Source of the DNA: Priapulus caudatus
Lineage: Eukaryota > Priapulida > Priapulimorpha > Priapulimorphida > Priapulidae
DNA: 22,543 nucleotides
Direction of reading: 5' to 3'
Assembly (NCBI RefSeq): GCF_000485595.1
Contig: NW_014577376.1
Coordinates: forward strand, 120,110 to 142,652
Below, piece by piece: positions 1 to 9,534 of the stretch. Each line of letters starts with the position of its first letter. The stretch's first letter is position 1. The notes beneath the pieces are model-generated. The model did no database searches. It was not told the DNA's origin and saw only the letters and a list, made by a program, of their open reading frames with translations. The translations under genes and the position numbers were made by a program.

Positions 1-286
1 ACACATATCAGTATACACTGCAGCGCGCACGAAATGAACACACACAACAGCACATAAACACACACACAGCACCCACAAACACACACCACACACGACCCGC
101 ACACACACACACATACACGACACACGCACACACACCACACATACACATACACACCCATACACACACACAGCACACTCGACATCACACATACACATACAAC
201 ACCACACCACTCCACACATCGCACACACACCACACACAGCAGCCATCAGCACACGCACGGGACGCGGCGCGCGTATACACTCACGC
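1..286. repeat. CA-rich microsatellite tract
   Basis: The plus strand is an imperfect run of CA and CACA units with scattered G and T. It turns GC-richer from about 240 (gacgcggcgcgcg) before joining module A at about 287. Similar CA-rich tracts lie at 4386-4926 and 6541-6980. The other module A copy (16777) is preceded directly by module C, so this tract occupies the C/A boundary in this copy. No gene is visible. Confidence 0.9.
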
Positions 287-1312
287 ACATGCGCGCTAAA
301 GCATACGGTCAACGACATACGCACGTATAACGTTTGATGTATTCAAATGCGAAATTACGCATCGGAGCGTGGCACGCTACAGTGATCATATAAACACACC
401 GCTACGTTCACAAGGTCAGCCGCTACGTCACAAGGTCTCGCGCGGTCACTCGTCAGCGTGAGCCATAAGCTTTTCCAGCCGAGTTTTTTTTATAGGCGGC
501 GTGACGGCTTCGTTTTTGCCCGGAATGACGCTTCGTCGTGGCAGCGTCGGGATCTTGGCATGGCTTGTAAACAGATCGCTTGTTTTTCGCTGTATGCGCA
601 ACTGTCGTTTTTGATACGGGCGAATATGTATGTGTTCGCGCTTAGTGAATGAATAGATTTACGTTGCCGGCTGACGAAGCGTTTGTTTGTCTAATTCGCC
701 TATTAACAAAATCGGATTAATTGTGCTGCGCTCCTGCGGCTCTGGCGTTTGATATGACTTTAAGCGTTGTGCTAGTGTTTAGTTGACGCATAGGCAGGGG
801 CAATTCACGAGAACGCAATTAATAAACAGATGAGCTTTAATTATCATTAATTTTGAATGTGTTTTTGCGAATCCATGCCCTCCATGCTATAATTATGGCA
901 CAGCGCGAACTGCGAGGCTATCACCGTTTTTGCACGGGCCCGCATGATTCAGAGGCGGGAATGCCTAAACTACAGGCTTAAAATCTTAAAACATGCAGTA
1001 CACAAGACCTAAATCGCACGTTGCGGCACGCTACGTTGCCACGCAGTCGACGGCAGCCACGTTCGCTACGCCCACGACGGCAGAGGCGCCCGGACGCAAC
1101 GCACGGACGCAGCGCACGGACGCGACGCAACGGACGCTAACGCACGGACGGACGCACGGTCACAGACAAGTCGGTTTAGGGTGACGTGGGTAAACGTAAG
1201 GCGGCGACAGAACGAGTTGACGCAAGGCCTACGTGGCAGCCTGACGCCGGTGGATGCGCGTCTATCGTTCGCTATCCCATGAGTTTGCGCGACGATTGGG
1301 CTGTAGTGCGAT
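287..1312 (+). repeat. Composite repeat, module A, copy 1 (non-satellite part)
   Basis: This block aligns collinearly with 16777-17690. Shared landmarks include gtttgatgtattcaaatgcg, the doubled AGGTCA direct repeat (about 400-440 here), tgtaaacagatcgcttg and the ttaattatcattaatttt stretch (about 838-855). Differences from the other copy are almost all one-base insertions, for example gcatcggagcgtggcacg here against gcatcgacgtgcacg at 16850. That pattern suggests raw-read error more than divergence. The only open frames (458-652, 993-1184) are not conserved across the copies and are not taken as genes. Confidence 0.85.
1013..1165 (+). repeat. Degenerate GCAC/GGAC array inside module A, copy 1
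   Basis: The stretch is a degraded series of acgcacgg-type units. It corresponds to the far cleaner 12-bp array at 17434-17565 in the other module A copy. Both are followed by the same exit sequence, ggacgcacggtcacag. Insertions scattered through this copy break the periodicity. Confidence 0.7.
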
Positions 1313-2345
1313 CGCTAAAGATGTGACGCTAAAGAGGGTTCTGCAAGAGACGGTGAGCGTTAGAGGTTGTGACGTTAATAGTTGTGATTTGTAGAGGTGC
1401 GTGAGCGCAAGAGGTTGGCGATGCAAGAGAGGTGAGCGTTAGATGTGGCGTCACGTGTAGAGGTGGTAAACGCTAGAGTTTGGTGAGCGGCTAGATGTGT
1501 AACGCTAGAGTTGGTGGACGCTAGAGTGTGGTGACGCTAGACCGTGGTGAACTAGATGTGGTGACGTTAGAGGTGGTGACGCTAGATGTGGTGAGCGTTA
1601 GAAAGTGGTGACGCTAGATGTGGTGACGTTTAGAGGTGGTGACGCAAGAGAGGTGACGTTAGAGATGGTGACGGCTAAATGTGGTTGACGCAGAGAAGGT
1701 GACGTTAAAGGTGGTGACGCAAGAGAAGGGTGACGTTAGAGGTGGTGATGCTATGAGATGGTGGACGGCTAGACGGTGGTGACGCTAAAAGTGGTGACAG
1801 CTAGAAGTGTAATGCTAAAGATCGTGACGTTAGAGCTGGTGACGCTAGAGGTGGCGACGTTAAAGGTGGTGCGCTGGAGGTGGTGACGCTAGATGGTGGT
1901 GACGCTAGATGTGGTGATAATAGAGGTGCCGACGTTTAAAGGTGGTTGACGCTGTAGTATGTAGTGATCGGTTAGAGGTAGTGACGTTAGAGTGGTGACG
2001 CTTAGAGGTGGCGATACGCCTAGAGTGGCAACCGCCTAAGAGTGGCGACGCTAGAAGTGGTGACGCTAGTAGGAGGTGGCCGACGCCTTAGAGTGGGCGA
2101 CGTTAAGGTGGTGACGTGCTGTATGTAGTGACGTTAGAGTGTGACGTTAGAAGGCGTGGTGAACGCCTAGCGGTGGGCGACGCTAGAGTCGGCAACGCTT
2201 AGTAGTGGCCAGAGCTAGAAGTGGTGACGCTAAGATGGCGACGCTAAGATGGCGACGCTAAGATGGCGACGCTAAGATGGCGACGCTAAGATGGCGACGC
2301 TAAGATGGCGACGCTAAGATGGCGACGCTAGAGATGGTGACGTTT
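1313..2345 (+). repeat. 15-bp minisatellite, copy 1 (about 1 kb)
   Basis: Tandem units follow the consensus gtgacgctagaggtg, with variants gtgacgttagaggtg, gtgacgctagatgtg and gtgacgcaagagaag. Many units here are 14-16 bp because of single-base indels. The order of variants in the first ~400 bp matches 17691-18100, including the landmark gggttctgcaagagac, so the arrays are copies of one another. In this copy the array runs unbroken into module B. A stop-free 15-bp unit stays open in frame trivially, so this is not read as protein. Confidence 0.92.
2226..2323 (+). repeat. Seven identical 14-bp units (homogenised sub-array)
   Basis: The unit gacgctaagatggc occurs seven times without a single mismatch, spanning 98 bp. 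The eighth unit, gacgctagagatgg, returns toward the general consensus. The period is one base shorter than the 15-bp units of the surrounding array and of the arrays at 17691-18100 and 21128-21257. Confidence 0.95.
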
Positions 2346-2589
2346 TTAGACGTGGCGATGCTAGGCCTGGCGTCCGCTTGTAAGCAGGCTGAGATTCGCA
2401 TTAATGGTGTATGTAGTGACAATACTTTGCCCCGCGACGGGTATCGAGTTAACAAATTCTACAGCAGTTAGCTTAAAACTAGAAGCGCGTGTACGCTGCA
2501 AGAAAAATCGGCATAATGCGTTAACACCATGCTTATATATGTATGTGATGGTTTCAACACAACGCGCTCTCTCGGCCCAGCCTCGCTCC

Positions 2590-2735
2590 ACTCGTCCCAT
2601 CTGATGGCTGCTCGTTTCGGCAACTCCTCCCCCCCTCTCTCTCTCTTTCGCATCTGCTCTCTGGCACTCTCTGCCCCCCTCTCTCTCGTGGCTCTCTCTG
2701 CACACAGCACACACACACGACACATCACTCTCTCC
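2590..2735 (+). repeat. CT-rich pyrimidine tract in module B, copy 1
   Basis: A CT/CCCCT-rich stretch (ccccccctctctctctcttt) passes into a short CA run. The matching tract in copy 3 is at 21470-21612. Together with the purine tract downstream it makes a pair of complementary low-complexity arms. Confidence 0.85.
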
Positions 2736-3034
2736 TTAGGCGCGTTCTTTCACAATCCGTTCTATACTTATTCGCATTGTCGGCGTGAATTAAGTGTCAG
2801 AAGAAAGCAGGACTATCCGTTGCGAGCTGTGGGCCGCCCGCCGACGCTGTGCCTGAACGGTTTTGTCGGCCGGCCGCGTCCAGCGGAGCTGACTACGCAC
2901 CTTGTAAAATGTTTGTTCCGGCCGTTGTCTCGTAGCTTTTGTCACACGTATGTAGTTACACTCCGGCTAGGCCAGCCAGCTACTCTGTTGCCTTTGTGAT
3001 ATGGACACGACACCCGATAGGGTGCTGACAGGCT

Positions 3035-3225
3035 GCGGAAGGAGAGGGTAAAAAGAGGGGAGAAGAGTGCGAGAGAGAAGAGGAGAGAGAGAGGATGAGG
3101 AGAGAAGAGAGGTTCGACGTCTGTTGTTGTTGGAAAGTTAGAGAGAGAGAGGAGCGAGAGGTAGAGAGAGAAGAGAGAAGAGATAGAGGGAGTGTGTGTG
3201 TTTGCGAAAGTTAGCGAGGTGAGAG

Positions 3226-3256
<31 letters not shown>

Positions 3257-3265
3257 ATAAAGAGA
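3035..3265 (+). repeat. GA-rich purine tract in module B, copy 1
   Basis: This is nearly pure purine, built on GAGA and GAGAGGA units, and is interrupted by gttcgacgtctgttg and gagtgtgtgtgtttgcg. Equivalent tracts are at 5237-5478 and 21910-22045. It is low-complexity with no gene. Confidence 0.9.
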
Positions 3266-3592
3266 TATGAGACCGGAGGGGGGTGTAGAAGTAAAGGGGC
3301 GCGAACAGAGACTAGTAAACTGACATAGTACTTACTAGCAGCGTGATACTTGACAGTAGATATCAGCATAATTAGCGTGATGCAGCCATATGTCCAATCG
3401 GTGATCAGAAAACACATACGACTAGAACACCTAGCATGTAATCAGAAAATCAGCTGACCTCATACGTAAATTACGCAGCAAGGCACTTGAAGCGGTTTCA
3501 TAAAAGTATATGCCTAATAATACGAAATCTATTTACTACCAAAAGTCTTACTGTTTCTGGTACTCTCTTTCACCTATATTGCTGACAATTCC

Positions 3593-3769
3593 TGTAAAAT
3601 GCGGCCAAATGCTCATCTGCAACACACTGTCAACACGCTGGCGGCCGCACGATCTAGCTGCTGCACACTGACACATAACTATATTTTATGTATTCAGTGT
3701 TTGCAAGAGCTAGGCGTGCAGTGTACTTGTGTGTTGGCAGATGAGCATTTTTGCCCGGCATTTACATGT
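3593..3769. repeat. Long imperfect hairpin (inverted repeat), copy 1
   Basis: The left arm has aaatgctcatctgcaacaca and the right arm has gtgtgttggcagatgagcat, which are reverse complements apart from one inserted g. The outer ends tgtaaaatgcggcc and ggcatttaca also pair. This copy is blurred by indels. The same hairpin is at 5788-5949 and, nearly error-free, at 22376-22540. No flanking target-site duplication could be seen. Confidence 0.85.
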
Positions 3770-4385
3770 GATTATAGCGAATGAGTGAGAAATATTAGAC
3801 TTTGCAGTAAATTACATTTTTTGTGTTTATTTCATTATTTTTATTTTTATTGAGACGTTCCAATGTGGCGTGTATGTAATTACGGCACGAACGCTGTGCG
3901 CCGACGCAGCACGCAAGACTACGGACCTCCGTGCGGCGACCAAGGCCACCCCACTAGGTGAGCGGCAGTCGCATTTGTTCGCATTTCTTTCGCGCACAAT
4001 TGCGACGACTTTTTTGCATTTGGGAACTGTTTCCAAATCCGAGAACAACTCGACTGATCCCTGGTGAAGCAGTGCATGTGTTCCACCGCAGGAATACGTG
4101 CGCATCCGCACGTTGTCCCATGATTCACCCGATAGGCACAGTTTCTGATTTATCAGCTGCCGCGCGACGGGACGAGGGGAAGCTAGGCGAGACTGATGTT
4201 GCTGGCGGATGAGGCTAATGGCGTCGAAATGCGATTCGCGTGGTTTTTTCTGCATCAAACCTATCTACTGTGTGTCGAGTTTTCTTATCTATACCTGATG
4301 TCTGAAGCAGTGCCTAACTCTATAAGCTATGACATATTTTTCGCCATACTACTTGCTCGTACATTATATTATTATATATTATGAT

Positions 4386-4728
4386 AAAACACACCCACAT
4401 ATACGACACACCACACACAACACACACACACAAGCACACAGGTCCGACACACGACACACACACAACCACATACACACACCCAGCACACACACACTACACA
4501 CAAACACACAGCACACACATACACACACACCTAGCAACAGCACACACAACAGCACACACTACACGATACACACACACACACAACAGCACACACACCTCCA
4601 CACAACAGCACATACATACATACACACACGCACGCCCACACAACGACGCACACGACACACACACAACAACACACACACACATACACACAGCATGCACACA
4701 CACACTACACCCACACACACATACACAA

Positions 4729-4764
<36 letters not shown>

Positions 4765-4926
4765 ACACAACTACACATACATCACACACGGGCACGCACA
4801 CATCACGCAACTAGCCGACACACACACGGCACACACGGCACACACTCACAACACACCACACCACACACAACAGCACACACAGCCACACGACACCACACTA
4901 CACACAACAGCACAGCACACACACAC
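4386..4926. repeat. CA-rich microsatellite between modules B and C
   Basis: The plus strand is almost entirely CA, CACACAA and ACAGCACA units. Long open frames on both strands here (Thr/His-rich on plus, Val/Cys-rich on minus) are direct translations of the dinucleotide repeat and are not genes. Confidence 0.95.
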
Positions 4927-4950
4927 ATATATATTATATATATATATATA
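4927..4950. repeat. AT microsatellite at the B/C junction, copy 1
   Basis: A short (AT)n run joins the CA tract to the start of module C (ggtactgg). The same AT element sits at the C start at 6980-7000 and at 15942-15975. Confidence 0.85.
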
Positions 4951-5018
4951 TAGGTAGGTACTGGTCGATGTTGTGGTGCGACCACCGCCTGTTTCGAACG
5001 GAAGCTCTGGCTTCACAC
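4951..5018 (+). repeat. Composite repeat, module C, copy 1 (truncated by assembly gap)
   Basis: The stretch matches the first ~65 bp of the module C copies at 7001 and 15976: gtcgatgttgtgg, then a cgcgttcg-type segment, then gaagctctgcttcacac. It stops at the N block, so the rest of this copy is missing. Confidence 0.85.
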
Positions 5019-5043
5019 NNNNNNNNNNNNNNNNNNNNNNNNN
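5019..5043. other. Assembly gap of 25 N
   Basis: There are exactly 25 unknown bases. Sequence on the left is early module C. Sequence on the right starts inside module B at the cgctgtgcctgaacgg landmark. A complete module C, module A, minisatellite and the first part of B would be expected between them, so the true missing length could be several kilobases. This is inferred from module order. Confidence 0.98.
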
Positions 5044-5236
5044 CGCGACGCTGTGCCTGAACGGTTTGTCGGCGCCGGCCCGTCCAGCGCGACTACTCAC
5101 GCTACCTGTAAATGTTTGTTCCGCGCCCGTTGTCTCGTAGCTTTTGTCACACGTAGTGTAGTTACACTCCGCTAGCCACCAGTACTCTGTTGCCTTTGTG
5201 ATTATGGACACGACACCCGATTAGGGTGTGACGGCT

Positions 5237-5478
5237 GCGGAGAGAGGGTAAAAAGAGGGAGAGAGTGCCGAGAGAGAGAGAGGAGAGAGAGAGGGATGAG
5301 GAGAGAAGAGAGGTTCGACGTCTCGTTGTGTTGGAAAGTTAGAGAGAGCGAGGAGCGAGAGGTGAGAGAGAGAATGAGAGAAGAGATGATGGGAGTGTGT
5401 GTGTTTGCGAAAGTCTAGAGAGGTGAGAGAGAGATGAGAGACAGAGGAGATGAGAGAGAGAGAATAAGAGATATGAGA
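5237..5478 (+). repeat. GA-rich purine tract in module B, copy 2
   Basis: GAGAGA and GATGAGAG units are interrupted by gaggttcgacgtctcg and gtgtgtgtgtttgcg, the same interruptions as in copy 1. The tract is low-complexity only. Confidence 0.9.
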
Positions 5479-5787
5479 CCGGAGGGGCGGTGTAGAAGTA
5501 AGGGGGCGCGAACAGAGACTAGGTAAACTGACATAGTACTTACCTACAGCCGTGATACTTGCGGTAGATATCGCATAATTAGCGTGATGCAGCCATTGTC
5601 ATCGGTGATCAAAAAACATACGATAGAACCTAGCTATGTAATCAGAAAATCAGCCTGACCTCATACGTATAATTACGACAGGCACTTGAAGCTGGTTTCA
5701 ATAAAGTATATGCCTATAATACGAAATCTATTTATACCAAAGTCTTAATGTTTCTTACTCTCTTTCACCTATATTGCGACAATTTCC

Positions 5788-5949
5788 TGTATGCGGCCAA
5801 TGCTCATCTGCACACACTGTCCACGTGGCGCCGCACGCTAGCGTGCTGCACACTGACACATAACTATATTTTATGTATTCGTGTGCAAGAGCTAGGCGTG
5901 GCGATGTACTTGTGTGTTGCCAGATGAGCTTTTGCCGGCATTTACATGT
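5788..5949. repeat. Long imperfect hairpin (inverted repeat), copy 2
   Basis: The left arm, with tgctcatctgcacacac, pairs with the right arm, with gtgtgttgccagatgagc. The inner stem involves ctgcacactgacacataa and the tatattttatgt loop region. It is the same element as 3593-3769 and 22376-22540, with several apparent one-base deletions. Confidence 0.8.
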
Positions 5950-6540
5950 GATATAGGGAATGAGTGAGAATATTATTAGACTTTTGCAGGTATATTACAT
6001 TTTTGTGTTTATTTCATTTTTTTATTTTTTTTGAGAGTTCCAATGTGCCGTGTATGTAATTACGGCACGAACGCTGTGCGCGCACGCCGCACGGCAAGCT
6101 ACGGACCTCCGATGCGGCACCGCCACCCCACTAGGTGGCGGCGTCGCATTTGTTCGATTTCTTTCGCGCACAATTGACGCTTTTTTGCATTTGGGAAACT
6201 TGTTTTCCGGAAAATCCGAGAAACTCGACTTGATCCCTGGTGACAGTGGCATGTGTCCCGCAGGAATACGTGCGCATCCGACTGTTTCCCATGATTCACC
6301 GATTAGGCACAGTTTTCATGATTTATCAGTGCGCACGCGGGAGGGAAGCTAGGCGAGACGGAATTTTCTGCGGATGCGGCTAATGGCGTCGAATCGATTC
6401 GGTGTTTTTCTGCCATAACGCTATTTACTGTGTGTCGAGTTTTCTATCCTCATACTGATGTTGAGCGTGCCTAACTCTATAAGTATACATATTTTTCGCC
6501 ATCTACTTGCTCGTACATTATATTATTATATATTATCGAA

Positions 6541-6980
6541 AACACACACCATATCGACCACAACAACATTACACAACACCACACACAACACACCCACCAC
6601 AAACACACACATACACACCATCACACACACACACACTCACACACGACACACACACGTACCACCACACCAACACAACCACACACATCACACCATAACACCA
6701 CCACACAAACCCACGACACGATCAATACAACTACACACGCCGACGCCAAACACCGCACACACATCACACACACCACACACACTACACCACACACCACAAA
6801 CACACACACACGCATCCAACACACCACAAACACACCCACACGACCCGACACATACTACACACGACGCGACGCCCCACACAAGGCACAACACCCAACAACA
6901 CGCCCCGCACACACACCCACCACAACACACACAACATCACACACACACACACCGACATACAAGCACACAGCAACACACTT
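6541..6980. repeat. CA-rich microsatellite between B copy 2 and C copy 2
   Basis: The tract holds CA, CCACA and ACACC units, less regular than the 4386-4926 tract. It ends at acacacttgtatatataatt, which leads into the AT junction of module C. Open frames across it are repeat translations. Confidence 0.93.
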
Positions 6981-7000
6981 GTATATATAATTTATTATAT

Positions 7001-7775
7001 AGTACTGTTCGGATGTTGTGGTCGCACGCGGCGCGTTCGACGGAAAGCTCTGCTTCCACTTGGCCAACAGCGTTTAACTGCTTTTCTCATTCAGGCCATT
7101 GCCACGATGTATTGTCTTTGTTTGCTTCAATAGTTTCTCCTACGTACATTGAGCGTTGATTAGGCACGTATATGTCAGCGGGCTACGAACACGATATGAA
7201 TCACGAGTCACAAGACAGGCTCCTGCTGTAGACCGGCTTGTGCGTTCGTATTCATGCGTTGAGCCGTGCGTGCGTGGTGTTACCGTATGGAGGGCGTGTT
7301 GTGCGTGCGGATCGGTATTGGTGATATGCTATGCATTACTCACGTGATCTTGCACTGCTTCGCAGCGCATTCAACGTAAGGCTGTACGCGACGTACGAGA
7401 CGGACTCTGCCATCTCATTACACCTTCTGTCCTCAGATTTTCCCGTTTCTGATCCGCCGCTGTTTTATAATTTGTATAATTCATTAGCAGTTAATTATTT
7501 GCATTATTTACAATGACAGCGTGCTATCTGTACATCCTCATTATAGCTGACGACAATGCTCATGTGTCGTATCTTTGATTAGTCCATGATCTATAAGCTG
7601 ACGTTCGCGTGGAGAGCAATGTGTATAATGCGCACATTATATGTATTAGATAGGAATGCGCCCTACCTAACCTTTAGGTCGAGATTTTAGTTCTATTATA
7701 TGTGTTACAGTATAAACTCAGTATATTACATCACATCCTGCTGTTGTCATGACGACGCGACGAGCACCACTACGA
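7001..7775 (+). repeat. Composite repeat, module C, copy 2
   Basis: The block is collinear with 15976-16775 from the ggatgttgtggtcg start to the end at gacgagcaccactac. Shared landmarks include ggaaagctctgcttc, aacagcgtttaactgctt, ttaggcacgtatat and gacagcgtgctatctgtac. It diverges at about 7774, where a CCA tract begins, whereas copy 3 continues into module A. No conserved open frame is visible. Confidence 0.87.
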
Positions 7776-8440
7776 TCCCATACCCTCACACCACCCCACC
7801 ATCACCACCACACCACGCCACCACCACTAACCCACACCCACCCACCACCACCACCACACCACACCACCATGCACACCCCCCCCCCACCACCCAGCGCACC
7901 TCACCCACCACATCACACCACCACCCACCCCACCACACCCCTCCCACGCACCTCACACCACACACCACAACCACACCACCCCACCCCCACATACTACACC
8001 TTCACCATCACCCCACCACATCACCAAACCACTACCAGCACCACCCCACCATCACCTCACCACCACCACCACCGCACACCACCCACCACCCACCAGCAGC
8101 GCACACACCACCACACACCACCACTTAACACCACCGCCCCCACCCCACCCACATCCCCACACCACTTACCCCACCATCCACCACCCACACACCTCCCCCC
8201 CCATTCACTCACATCCCACCACCCACCACACCCCCCAGCACCACCCCCCCACACACCCCACCCCACCACCCCAACCCACACCACCTCACCCACCACCACC
8301 ACTACACCATCACCACCCCACACACACCACACTGACACGCACACCACCACCACCTCACCATCACACCCACCACCAACCACCCTACCCCACACCACCACAC
8401 GCCCACCACCACCACGCACATCACACCCCACCCCACCAGA
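7776..8440. repeat. CCA-rich simple repeat (about 660 bp)
   Basis: The plus strand is nearly all C, A and T, in CCA, CCACC and CACCACA units, with almost no G. It begins exactly where module C copy 2 loses homology to copy 3. Pro/His/Thr-rich open frames across it are translations of the repeat. Confidence 0.95.
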
Positions 8441-8645
8441 CCGTGCCGGTTATAGCTAGCTCTGAAGCGTGGCCAGTTAAACACAAAGTCAGCATTATAG
8501 GTTCCGGAATCACCCTATTACGCAATAACACGGCATCTTATCGTGAAAAAGCGGCAACCTTTCGAAAACCGTTTATAAAGCAAACGTTGTAGCGATCTAA
8601 CTTCTTCGTTACCGTATAACATCTCAGTGAATTTGCCGGTTTAGC
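8441..8645. other. Short complex-sequence segment, nothing identified
   Basis: This is ordinary mixed-composition sequence between the CCA tract and a TG-rich tract. It has no repeat homology elsewhere in the window, no open frame of note and no recognisable RNA gene. Confidence 0.6.
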
Positions 8646-8805
8646 GTAAATGCTGGCGCGGCGGGCGTTGCGTGGCGGTGTGGTGCGGTGGTCGCGTTTG
8701 TGCTACGTGTGCATGTGCATGTGTGGCTGTGCGTCGTGCGTGTGGTGTGCGTGTGCGTGTGGTGTGCGTGTGTGCGTGGTGTGCGCGTGCGTATGTGTTT
8801 GTAGT
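8646..8805. repeat. TG/GCGTG-rich microsatellite
   Basis: Imperfect gtgcgtgtg and gtgtgcgtg units run on the plus strand. The strand sense is opposite to the CA-rich tracts to the left. Confidence 0.85.
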
Positions 8806-9180
8806 ATTATTCCGAGTACTAGCGTTAAATACAATTCTTGACCTATATCAGAATATGATCAGATAGTTCGTGAAAACACCCGCACAAACCAAATATCCTG
8901 TTCATGTAGCAGAAAGCTATAGCACGCTACGTTGGTTTCCACTGTCCTCTTTTCACAAGCCAGTATCTGTGGCATCTGCGTTCTATCTGCGTTCTATGTG
9001 TTTTTGGTGGTTGAGAAGGGAAGTGGGATCGGATGGGTACCGCATAGTAGACGCTCATCGCTCATCGCCTTCTCAAAGAGAGTGCCACAGGCAACAATAC
9101 AGACACACAGGCCGAGTAACAGAAAAATTCCATGGTAAGGTTAACTACAGGTTTTACGCGTGCGTACGTGTGCGAATCGG
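8806..9180. other. Complex sequence, no supported gene
   Basis: A stretch of about 375 bp is free of repeats. An open frame from 8870 runs through it into the AT tract, but its translation matches no family I know. There is a local doubling of ctgcgttctat near 8975-8996. A donor-like atggtaaggt occurs at about 9132, but no convincing acceptor or coding partner was found, so no exon is called. Confidence 0.5.
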
Positions 9181-9300
9181 TGTCTATATATATTATATAT
9201 ATATTATATATTTATATGTATTTTTTAATAACAGGATGAATATAATAGTTATATAGAATTATGATAATAATCTATTATTATTCACTCCTGATATTTATAT
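9181..9300. repeat. AT-rich tract with small inverted repeat
   Basis: The tract holds imperfect TATATA runs, a T6 run and a short inverted repeat (taataat, ct, attatta) near 9262-9280. It is low-complexity with no gene. Confidence 0.75.
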
Positions 9301-9530
9301 GTGATGTGGTGTGTGTTGTGTGTGGTGTGTGCGTGCTGTGCGTTGCGTGCGTGCGGCGTGCGTGCTGTGCGTCGTGCGGGGTGCGTGATGTGGTGTGTGT
9401 TAGAGCAGATGACAAGAGAGAGAGAGAGATGAGTGAGAGAGGAGGAGGAGTAGGATAGGAGAAGAAAGAGGGTGGAGAGAGAGGGAGATGAAAGCGAGCG
9501 AGACCAGATAGGCAGAGAGAGGATGGAGGG
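9301..9530. repeat. TG-rich then GA-rich low-complexity tracts
   Basis: From 9301 to about 9400 the strand is GTGTGC-rich. From about 9411 to 9530 it is GAGAGA-rich purine sequence. The pair resembles the microsatellite associations seen elsewhere in the window but is not homologous to the modules. Confidence 0.85.
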
Positions 9531-9534
9531 GCGG

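Larger units (their letters stand above)
2346..4385 (+). repeat. Composite repeat, module B, copy 1 (most complete copy)
   Basis: This block is collinear with 21258-22543 over its first ~1.4 kb and with 5044-6540 over its last ~1.5 kb. In order it holds: a conserved lead containing tactttgccccgcgacggg; a pyrimidine tract (2590-2735); a CpG-rich part containing cgctgtgcctgaacgg; a purine tract (3035-3265); a hairpin (3593-3769); and a tail ending in tcgtacattatattattata (about 4353-4372). The only long minus-strand frame (3827-4258) is broken by indels in the 5950-6540 copy and matches no family I recognise. No coding assignment is made. Confidence 0.85.
5044..6540 (+). repeat. Composite repeat, module B, copy 2 (5' part missing)
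   Basis: The block starts at the internal landmark cgctgtgcctgaacgg, equal to about 2845 in copy 1, and runs collinearly to the AT-rich tail at 6540. It contains the purine tract (5237-5478) and the hairpin (5788-5949). At 6120-6141 it also has a small stem, CCGCCACC then a 6-base loop then GGTGGCGG. Compared with copy 1, differences are dominated by single-base deletions. No intact reading frame is shared between the copies. Confidence 0.85.

Noticed and set aside
3593-3769. Classical MITE with target-site duplication
   Set aside because: The inverted-repeat ends are present, but no flanking direct duplication is seen, and all three copies sit at the same place in module B. The hairpin is recorded but the transposon call is not made.
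3827-4258. Minus-strand 143-codon frame in module B
   Set aside because: The counterpart at 6022-6252 is frameshifted and truncated, the sequence matches nothing I know, and conservation is no better in frame than out of frame.
4329-4953. Long Thr/His-rich open frames on plus and Val/Cys-rich frames on minus
   Set aside because: They are direct translations of the CA microsatellite. All frames stay open because CA/TG repeats contain no stop codons.
4970-5018. Possible tRNA-like T-loop (gtttcgaacg)
   Set aside because: No acceptor stem, D-arm or anticodon arm could be folded around it, and the matching stretch in the other module C copies differs.
7749-8459. 236-codon Pro/His/Thr-rich open frame
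   Set aside because: It is the CCA simple repeat read in frame. There is no domain, and the overlapping frames are equally open.
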